NCBI GenBank assembly: GCA_002352665.1
Contig: DEIV01000099.1
Span: 1-13,028 of the forward strand
Source: Flavobacteriaceae bacterium UBA2765
GTDB lineage: Bacteria; Bacteroidota; Bacteroidia; Flavobacteriales; Flavobacteriaceae
DNA: 13,028 nt
Reading direction: 5' to 3'
Position 1 is the first letter of the stretch. The number at the start of each line of letters is the position of its first letter. This document shows, piece by piece, positions 7,816 to 13,028 of this stretch. A model generated the notes under the pieces. The model was not told the DNA's origin and searched no databases. It saw only the letters and a program-made list of their open reading frames with translations. Made by a program: the position numbers and the translations under genes.

Positions 7816-9615
7816 TTATAATTTTCTTATTTCTTTAGATAGCTTATCATCTTTTTTAAAGTTCATTTTTTTACGTAATCGATACCTACTTACTTCAACA
7901 CTTTTTGGTGTTATATTTAGTATGGATGCTATTTCTTTTGAGGATAATTTTAAACGCAACAATGAACAGAGTTTTTTCTCGCCCTCTGTTAAACCAGGGT
8001 ATTTTTTCTCAAGATTTCGATAAAAACTGTTATTTATTTCTTTTATGAATTTATCAAATGATTTTCTTTCTTTATCAATACTTAGATTTTCAATGATTAC
8101 TATCTTTAAATTATTTAGATCACTATATTTTATTTCGCTTTCAGATTTTAGTTTAAGATTTTCAATTCCTGCTTTTAATTTTGATAATATTTCATTCTTT
8201 CTAATCATACCCAGTGCTATTTTCTTTAGCTCATTCTCTTTGCCATCAATTTCTTTTTCTAATTTTAAGTTCGCATCATTGGTCATTCTCAGTTCATTCT
8301 CTAATATTATTTGCTGCGTATTATATCTTTCAATATTTTCTTGATATTCTTCAATTTTATCTTTTTTCTTAAGTTTACTTATGGTATACATTTGATATGC
8401 AATTAATAGCATCAGAAAAATAATTACAGTAATGGTTACAGGTTTGTATATCGTAATTGTTTTAGTGGCTTCGGTTACAGCTTCAAATTTTTTGATCACT
8501 TTGGTTTTAGTATCATCTGCTATTCCTTTCACTTCTTCTTTAACAACTACATCTCCTTTGATAAATTTTGATGTGTTTTGGGAAACCTTCAAATTGAATA
8601 CATTACTCATAAAAAACAATGCAAAAAACGCAATCAAACCAGCAATAATTGGGGTTACCATCCAACCCAATCCAATTTTTCCAATTACATTTAACTGAAT
8701 ATTTTTACCTCCCTTTAATATTCCTATTCCTATAATTGAACCAACTATTGCCTGCGAACTGGAAACAGGCACTAATGGTATAGGAGGCAGGCCTATGTTT
8801 ACAAAAAAATCAGATAAATTTTGAGAAGAGAACACAAACAACACCAATGAATGTGCTAACACCACAACTAATGCGGTTTCTGCATTTAATTTCATTAATG
8901 AATCGCCTACGGTCATCATCACTTTTTTTGAATATGTAATAATTCCAACTGCAATAGAAACTCCCCCAGCTAAGAACAATAATTGAGTACCATTCAGTAC
9001 AAACAATCCAAAATCAACTGTTATATTGGGAGCTGAAGGAACAAAAACTCCAACAACATTCGCAATATTATTTGCTCCTAAACTATAGGAACCAAAAGCT
9101 CCTGCAATTAGGAGTCCATACTTTATATAACCATCTAACTTTATTAAATGTATTTTACTTTTTTGTAAAATAAATCGCAACAGTAAAAAAAGTAAAACAG
9201 CGAAAATCCCACCTAAAATTGGACCTGAAACCCAGGTAGTTACAATTTTAGTTAAAGAATTATAATCTGTTGGATTTCCGGTAAAAAAATTCCATCCAAT
9301 AATTGCACCAACTATTGCTTGTGATGTAGAAACCGGTAGTTTCAATTTGGTCATCCAAAAAACAGAAACCCCGGCTGCTAAAGCAACTGTAAAAGCCCCT
9401 CCTAAAGCATCAACTGAACCAAGTTTCCCTAATGTTTGTGCCCCACCTGAACCTTGCATTACGGCTCCTAAAATCACAAAGATTGATGCAATTATTGCAG
9501 CTTGTTTAAAACGAATTAATTTTGAACCAACGGCAGACCCAAAAACATTAGAAGCATCATTGGCCCCTAATGTCCATCCTAAAAATAAGCCGCTTGATAA
9601 AAAAAATAAAAACAT
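7816..9615 (-). CDS. PiT phosphate transporter fused to coiled coil and LuxR-type HTH domain
   Basis: A 599-residue single open frame. Residues 1-340 are an inorganic phosphate transporter of the PiT family, with the inverted-repeat signatures GANDASN (17-23) and GANNIAN (180-186) and the paired PVSTSQAIVG (94-103) and PVSSSQAIVG (283-292). A hydrophilic linker (341-390) leads to one more membrane helix (393-412), then a long charged coiled coil (414-500) and a C-terminal helix-turn-helix (about 540-588: GLTEGEKKLCSLL, SSKEIASILNITPKSVEVSR, YRLRKKM) of the GerE/LuxR type. The ELKKIALGMIRKNEILSKLK coil closely resembles the segment before the HTH in Bacteroidota membrane regulators. PiT proteins do not normally carry a DNA-binding domain, so this may be a transporter-receptor that reads phosphate flux and regulates genes directly. 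The start is 17 bases after DUF47, its usual partner. Both halves are confident; the regulatory role is inferred. Confidence 0.9.
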   Translation of the reverse strand: MFLFFLSSGLFLGWTLGANDASNVFGSAVGSKLIRFKQAAIIASIFVILGAVMQGSGGAQTLGKLGSVDALGGAFTVALAAGVSVFWMTKLKLPVSTSQAIVGAIIGWNFFTGNPTDYNSLTKIVTTWVSGPILGGIFAVLLFLLLRFILQKSKIHLIKLDGYIKYGLLIAGAFGSYSLGANNIANVVGVFVPSAPNITVDFGLFVLNGTQLLFLAGGVSIAVGIITYSKKVMMTVGDSLMKLNAETALVVVLAHSLVLFVFSSQNLSDFFVNIGLPPIPLVPVSSSQAIVGSIIGIGILKGGKNIQLNVIGKIGLGWMVTPIIAGLIAFFALFFMSNVFNLKVSQNTSKFIKGDVVVKEEVKGIADDTKTKVIKKFEAVTEATKTITIYKPVTITVIIFLMLLIAYQMYTISKLKKKDKIEEYQENIERYNTQQIILENELRMTNDANLKLEKEIDGKENELKKIALGMIRKNEILSKLKAGIENLKLKSESEIKYSDLNNLKIVIIENLSIDKERKSFDKFIKEINNSFYRNLEKKYPGLTEGEKKLCSLLRLKLSSKEIASILNITPKSVEVSRYRLRKKMNFKKDDKLSKEIRKL

Positions 9616-9632
9616 ATAAGTTATTGTTTCAA

Positions 9633-10283
9633 TTACATTTTTATTTTAATTACTAATGAGGATAATAGGTGTGCCACAATTTTTGCGGCGTCAGATACTT
9701 GTTCTATGTGCAAAGTAAAATAGCGTAAGTGAATTTTTTCGCTTAACTGTAATGATTCAAACTCTTGGAATATTTTACGCTTGATATTATTTGATAAAAC
9801 ATCAGCCTCTCTATTATAAAAAAGAACTTTTTGTATCTTATCTTTAACTTCATCAGGTGATGTGAAAAAAATTCTGGCCGCAGGAATTACATTTTCAGCT
9901 GATTTTGAAGAAAGTGAGACCAATTCTAAATAGTCTTTTTTTATCAACTCAGGCATATGAGGCGTTTCTACATCAAACTGATTTAATATATCTTTTGACT
10001 TATCAATAATATCATCAACACTTTCTATCAAATTCAAAATATCACTTGAGTAATTTGGCATTAGGGAATGTAAATAGAATTCATTCTCAATCTTTCTCTT
10101 TATGGTATCAGCTTCTATTTCTAAAATATTTATGGTTTTTAAATTCTGATCAAATTCTGCACTATTCCCATTTATATAATTGTTTGCACCTTTTTTAAAA
10201 TTTAAAATTCCCAAGTCAATCTTATCAAAAAATTCGTCAATAGTTAAGGCTACAGATTTGGAGGTTTTAAGGATGTTGATCAT
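9633..10283 (-). CDS. DUF47 family PhoU-like phosphate transport regulator
   Basis: A 216-residue all-helical cytoplasmic protein of the DUF47 (TIGR00153-type) family, related to PhoU and usual in length. Two three-helix halves carry E/DxxxD-type metal-binding motifs: EIEADTIKRKI (55-65) and SVDDIIDKSKD (88-98) in the first, NREADVLSNNIKR (157-169) and EQVSDAAKIVA (194-204) in the second. Relatives are regularly encoded next to PiT transporters and are thought to control them. Here the PiT-HTH gene begins 17 bases after this stop codon, so the two are almost certainly co-transcribed. It is the first gene of the eight-gene - strand run and has a candidate promoter and two palindromes upstream. 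The ATG at 10283 is the first in frame; no good ribosome site precedes it, which is normal for this phylum. Confidence 0.92.
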   Translation of the reverse strand: MINILKTSKSVALTIDEFFDKIDLGILNFKKGANNYINGNSAEFDQNLKTINILEIEADTIKRKIENEFYLHSLMPNYSSDILNLIESVDDIIDKSKDILNQFDVETPHMPELIKKDYLELVSLSSKSAENVIPAARIFFTSPDEVKDKIQKVLFYNREADVLSNNIKRKIFQEFESLQLSEKIHLRYFTLHIEQVSDAAKIVAHLLSSLVIKIKM

Positions 10284-10314
10284 GATATTTATTTTATCAA
10301 TTAATAAACTATCA

Positions 10315-10343
10315 CAAAATTAGAATGAAAATAAGGTTCAAAA
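10315..10343 (-). promoter_or_regulatory. Candidate Bacteroidota-type promoter for the DUF47-PiT operon
   Basis: On the - strand, TAATTTTG (10315-10322) matches the TAnnTTTG -7 consensus of Bacteroidota sigma factor. A TTTTG lies upstream (10339-10343), separated from it by 16 bases, close to the expected -33 position though slightly short. A start near 10308 would leave a leader of about 25 bases before the ATG at 10283. Matched by eye only. Confidence 0.5.
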
Positions 10344-10345
10344 GA

Positions 10346-10357
10346 TGATATATATCA
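10346..10357. promoter_or_regulatory. Perfect 12-bp palindrome just upstream of the candidate -33 element
   Basis: TGATATATATCA is a perfect palindrome centred at 10351.5, about 43 bases upstream of the inferred transcription start. This is a usual position for an activator touching RNA polymerase. LuxR-type HTH proteins normally bind such dyads as dimers, so it could be an operator. AT-rich palindromes also arise by chance. Confidence 0.35.
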
Positions 10358-10369
10358 CATGTAAGATTT

Positions 10370-10394
10370 ACACAAAACCTAAGGTGTTTTGTGT
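10370..10394. repeat. Inverted repeat with 9-bp arms upstream of the DUF47-PiT operon
   Basis: ACACAAAAC (10370-10378) and GTTTTGTGT (10386-10394) are perfect inverted arms around a 7-base centre CTAAGGT. The centre lies about 74 bases upstream of the inferred start of the DUF47 transcript, a plausible upstream activator site. On the + strand the repeat is followed by TTTATA, so a weak terminator is an alternative. Confidence 0.45.
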
Positions 10395-10884
10395 TTTATA
10401 TACTATTGATTATCAGAACCTTTTAAAACCGAAGTAGTGTTTATTTGCTGCTAAATTCAAATGTTGTAGTGGTGATGCTTGGTTCTTAAACATCAAAAAC
10501 CAATATGGGGTGGTCTGAATATAAATAACAACTTTTATGCTATAGATAAAAAGTAGTGCAAAAAACATGAATGATCTATCTTCTTTTTTAAAGACACTAA
10601 AGAAGATCCATTATCAATTTTGGCATCAATATTTATCAACTTAATTAGAGAATCAATTTAAAGTTGTTATTGAGGAAGAAAAAAGAAAAACAGAAGAAGA
10701 GCCTCAATTACAACGTTGCAGTTACCGACATGGTTTTTAACTCAACTATTTGGGTCTTTAAATGTAAGCTGAGAGCTTTAGAAAATCATATGTTACCCCT
10801 GACTATTGGAATTAACTCTCTGAAGATACAAATCCACTATATTGGAAAACGAAAAATAAAATCAATAGCCTAAAAAATTTGAAA

Positions 10885-11286
10885 TTAGAACAACAAATTA
10901 TCAAGTACTAAATCGTTTAGAGAAACCATACCTATATATTCTTTATTTTCTTGTACTGGAGCAATTCTTAAACCCACGGTTATTAATAAATTGGCCACAT
11001 ACTTTATATCCATATCAGAAGGTACACTAATTACCGGTTTACTCATAATTTCAAAAACATTTACTTCTTCAGAATCTTTGTCAGTTATGATAACACATTT
11101 GATCAAATCGTGTACTAAAACAATTCCATAAGCGTCTTGTGGATGTCTTTTCTTTACTACTAATGCCTCAACATTTTCTGATCGCATTAATTCTACCGCT
11201 TCTTTTGCAGTCGCCATACCATCAATGAATACTATTTTTTTCTTCATTACCTCTTTGGCACTTTGAAAATTTCTTTTATGTTTCAT
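10885..11286 (-). CDS. Two-CBS-domain protein
   Basis: A 133-residue soluble protein made almost entirely of a tandem CBS (Bateman) pair. CBS1 is about residues 11-66 (AKEVMKKKIVFIDGMATAKEAVELM, then EALVVKK and GIVLVHDLIK), and CBS2 about 77-133 (VFEIMSKPVISVPSDMDIKYVANLL, then RIAPVQENKEYIGMVSLNDL). Such modules bind adenine nucleotides or other small ligands and transmit energy state to a partner. With no catalytic domain attached, the partner must be separate. It follows the PII-like gene after 78 bases and probably belongs to the same transcript as the DUF1538 pair, making it a likely second sensor of that transporter. I found no clear promoter in the gap. The domain call is firm; ligand and partner are inferred. 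Confidence 0.88.
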   Translation of the reverse strand: MKHKRNFQSAKEVMKKKIVFIDGMATAKEAVELMRSENVEALVVKKRHPQDAYGIVLVHDLIKCVIITDKDSEEVNVFEIMSKPVISVPSDMDIKYVANLLITVGLRIAPVQENKEYIGMVSLNDLVLDNLLF

Positions 11287-11364
11287 TTTTATGAAATTTA
11301 GATTTCTGATTTAATTAAAGATCAATATTAATAAATTAATTCAAAAGAAAATAAGATGATTAAA

Positions 11365-11712
11365 TTAAAAGTATTGATCTCTGGCTTGATCTTTAAATTT
11401 TTTCATTTGACTTTGTAAGCCAGCAACATGTTCAATAGGTAAAACAAAAGCAATACCTGTATTAGGTTTGTCAAATTCTCCGGCTTTTTCTATTACATCC
11501 ATTAATTTTTCAACAACATGTTCCTCAACTAAAAATACGATTATTTCGGTTTGGTCTTCTATAGTTAGTCCGAAAAATGATTTAGCTTCATGAATACCTG
11601 TTCCCCGAGCGGCAATAATGGTTGCTCCGGTAGCACCGGCCGATTTCATAGCGTCAACAACTTTATCTGTAATGCTAGGTTTTACAAAGGCCATAATTAT
11701 TTTAAATTGCAT
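11365..11712 (-). CDS. PII-like signalling protein with shortened T-loop
   Basis: A 115-residue protein of the PII (GlnB/GlnK) fold. The first strand is FKIIMAFVKP; then come a helix, the TIIAARGTG strand (31-39), a T-loop, a second strand EIIVFLVEEH (56-65), a helix, and a B-loop-like segment DKPNTGIAFVLPIEHV (81-96) matching the GDGKIFV region that contacts nucleotide. Compared by eye with GlnB, the T-loop (about 38-55) is several residues shorter and lacks the uridylylated Tyr51, so classical control by GlnD is unlikely. The gene starts 7 bases after a DUF1538 gene and no ammonium transporter or glutamine synthetase is near. It probably senses a nucleotide or metabolite for the DUF1538 pair, as other PII-like proteins do for their transporters. 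M7 is a possible alternative start. Confidence 0.85.
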   Translation of the reverse strand: MQFKIIMAFVKPSITDKVVDAMKSAGATGATIIAARGTGIHEAKSFFGLTIEDQTEIIVFLVEEHVVEKLMDVIEKAGEFDKPNTGIAFVLPIEHVAGLQSQMKKFKDQARDQYF

Positions 11713-11719
11713 AATTTTA

Positions 11720-12490
11720 TTATTTTAAATTAGACATTCTTTTTTTTAATACCATAAATTGTGAATATCCTAAAACGGATATTATTGGAAATAAACTGGC
11801 AAAGGCTATTAAGCCAAACCCATCTACTGCCGGATTTCTACCAGGAACTACCCCTGATAATTCTAACCCTAATGCTGTAACTAAAGGCACTGTTACCGTT
11901 GAGGTAGTTACTCCTCCAGAATCATAAGCCAAAGCAATAAGGTCTTTCGGACCAACTATAGTTTGAATTATTACAATAATATAGCCTCCCATTATAAATA
12001 AATACAAAGGGATACCCGTTACAATACGAAATGTACCAAGTGCCAATGCAAAAGCTACTCCTATAGCAACTGTTATCCGCAAACCTAGCGGACTAATTGT
12101 ACCTGCAGACACTTCTTCTGCTTTTATAGCCACTGCGATTAATGACGGTTCGGCTATGGTAGTAGCAAAACCAATTGCCGCAGCAAAAATATAAATCCAA
12201 TAATAGTTACTCCAATGAAGTACTTCACCATCTACATTTCCTAAAAAAGCTGGATCGGCTAATTGACTAGCCATAATTTCACCTATTGGAAATAATGCTT
12301 TTTCTAAGCCCATGATAAAAAATGACAACCCTAAAACCACAAAAACACCGCCTAAAATCACTCGCTTTAAATGAGGGATTGGTTGCTTTAAAACTACTAT
12401 CTGAAAAAATAAGATCAATGACAAAATAGGAAAAACATCCCTTAAGGTGTAAAATAAAATTTTTATAAAATCAAATAATATATCTAACAT
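11720..12490 (-). CDS. DUF1538 family membrane protein, second of a pair
   Basis: A 256-residue inner-membrane protein with about seven hydrophobic segments. Conserved family blocks are GFATTIAEP (107-115), LGLRITVAIGVAFALALG (135-152), SGGVTTSTVTVPLVTALG (191-208) and DGFGLIAFASLFP (223-235). The Glu in TIAEP and the Thr/Ser-rich re-entrant-like block look like ion- or substrate-binding elements. I recall a report that a two-gene DUF1538 system (UmpAB) from a halophile acts as a Na+(Li+,K+)/H+ antiporter; I cannot verify this here. It is preceded 13 bases upstream by a paralogous DUF1538 gene and followed 7 bases downstream by the PII-like gene, so the three are surely co-transcribed. Heterodimeric transport regulated by the PII-like protein is the simplest reading. 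Confidence 0.85.
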   Translation of the reverse strand: MLDILFDFIKILFYTLRDVFPILSLILFFQIVVLKQPIPHLKRVILGGVFVVLGLSFFIMGLEKALFPIGEIMASQLADPAFLGNVDGEVLHWSNYYWIYIFAAAIGFATTIAEPSLIAVAIKAEEVSAGTISPLGLRITVAIGVAFALALGTFRIVTGIPLYLFIMGGYIIVIIQTIVGPKDLIALAYDSGGVTTSTVTVPLVTALGLELSGVVPGRNPAVDGFGLIAFASLFPIISVLGYSQFMVLKKRMSNLK

Positions 12491-12503
12491 CTATTGATCA
12501 TAT

Positions 12504-13028
12504 TTATTTAAACCAAAATAATCCATATGCCATTACAAAAATCATTGGCAATAACGAGGCAAACGCAATTAAACCAAATCCGTCTAATAACGGACTTCTT
12601 CCTTTTATTACATTCGCTAATCCAACACCCAAAGCTGTAACCAAAGGGACTGTAATGGTAGATGTTGTTACACCACCAGCATCATAGGCTAGCCCAATAA
12701 TTTCTTTAGGGGCAATAGCCGTCATTAACATCACCAATATATAACCTCCAATAATTAAATAGTATAATGGCCAACCTTTTAATATCCGCAATACGCCTAT
12801 TACAATGGCAATACCAACTGAAAATGCCACCGATAGCCTTAACCCTAAGGCATAATTATTTAATGTATCAGGATCTTGACTTATCAAACCGGCATCAGAT
12901 GAAATTAAAGCGGCTTCTTTAGCTATCGCCAATAAGGCAGGTTCAGCTATTGTTGTAGAAAATCCTAAGGCAAACGCAAATATTAATAGCCAAAAAAGAC
13001 TTCCTTTTTTAGCCAAGGCATAAGCCAA
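12504..13028 (-). CDS. DUF1538 family membrane protein, first of a pair (5' end beyond the window)
   Basis: The C-terminal 174 residues of a DUF1538 protein; the frame runs open to the window edge and the start codon lies outside. It shares the blocks of its neighbour: GFSTTIAEP (22-30 of the visible part), LGLRLSVAFSVGIAIVIG, AGGVTTSTITVPLVTALG (117-134) and DGFGLIAFASLLP (149-161). It has a longer polar loop after TIAEP (about residues 42-60, with AGLISQDPDTLNN), which the second protein lacks. The paired, non-identical copies spaced 13 bases apart suggest an obligate two-subunit membrane complex. The protein ends in a hydrophobic GLFWFK tail about 12 residues shorter than its paralogue's. 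The family call is firm; the transport role is from recalled literature and context. Confidence 0.86.
   Translation of the reverse strand: MAYALAKKGSLFWLLIFAFALGFSTTIAEPALLAIAKEAALISSDAGLISQDPDTLNNYALGLRLSVAFSVGIAIVIGVLRILKGWPLYYLIIGGYILVMLMTAIAPKEIIGLAYDAGGVTTSTITVPLVTALGVGLANVIKGRSPLLDGFGLIAFASLLPMIFVMAYGLFWFK

Larger units (their letters stand above)
10284..10884. other. 601-base gap with promoter region and possible decayed coding sequence
   Basis: The left part (10284-10394) holds a candidate promoter and two palindromes for the DUF47 operon. The rest has no intact gene. Short + strand stretches in different frames look protein-like but are interrupted by stops: 10441-10518 reads FAAKFKCCSGDAWFLNIKNQ and then five more codons, and 10818-10884 reads EDTNPLYWKTKNKINSLKN onward. 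They may be the remains of a degraded gene or insertion element, though AT-rich sequence easily gives Lys/Asn/Ile-rich chance frames. A 9-bp inverted repeat ATCTTCTTT/AAAGAAGAT lies at 10579-10608 without a T-run. Confidence 0.4.

Noticed and set aside
10579..10608. 9-bp inverted repeat ATCTTCTTT/AAAGAAGAT as a terminator
   Set aside because: It has a 12-base AT-rich loop, no GC content to speak of and no T-run on either side.
10664..10873. 69-codon + strand frame beginning with a Lys-rich stretch
   Set aside because: It has no family resemblance, and other frames in the same interval look equally protein-like. At best it is a fragment of decayed sequence.
1..13028. CRISPR arrays, tRNA or rRNA genes, complete insertion sequences
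   Set aside because: I saw no regularly spaced repeats, no tRNA-like cloverleaf, no rRNA sequence and no transposase with intact motifs.

Overview
The window is AT-rich and gene-dense. It reads as a chromosomal segment from a member of the Bacteroidota, most likely a marine-type Flavobacteriaceae. The evidence is weak Shine-Dalgarno sequences, a TAnnTTTG-type -7 promoter element, many Lys/Asn/Ile-rich proteins, Bacteroidota-style lipoprotein leaders, and a LuxR-type helix-turn-helix preceded by the coiled coil typical of Bacteroidota membrane regulators. The taxonomic call is inference; no rRNA or marker gene is present.

Layout. Positions 110-850 (+ strand) hold a lone CPBP/Abi-type membrane protease. 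Everything else is on the - strand. A run of eight genes reads from 10283 down to 1175 with gaps of 6 to 52 bases: DUF47 (PhoU-like), a PiT phosphate transporter fused to a coiled coil and LuxR-type HTH, an OprO/P-type porin, a lamin-tail-domain lipoprotein, an SdiA-regulated-type beta-propeller lipoprotein, a divergent CYTH-like protein, a canonical CYTH triphosphatase, and a DASS/SLC13 anion transporter. A candidate promoter and two palindromes lie upstream of the first gene. A strong hairpin splits the run between the two lipoprotein genes. A roughly 600-base gap (10284-10884), which may hold decayed coding sequence, separates this from a second - strand block: two DUF1538 membrane proteins (the first cut by the window end), a short PII-like protein and a two-CBS-domain protein.

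How the parts may work together. The first block looks like a phosphate or condensed-phosphate acquisition locus. The porin would pass the anion through the outer membrane. Two lipoproteins would sit at the envelope. PiT would import phosphate with DUF47 as its regulator. A cytoplasmic triphosphatase and its divergent paralogue are coupled to a second anion transporter whose substrate motifs are altered. The most unusual element is the PiT-HTH fusion, which could let the transporter act as a membrane-bound transcription factor ('transceptor') controlling its own locus. The second block looks like a membrane transporter pair (DUF1538) with two candidate small-ligand sensors (PII-like and CBS). 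All functional couplings are inferred from domain content and gene order.
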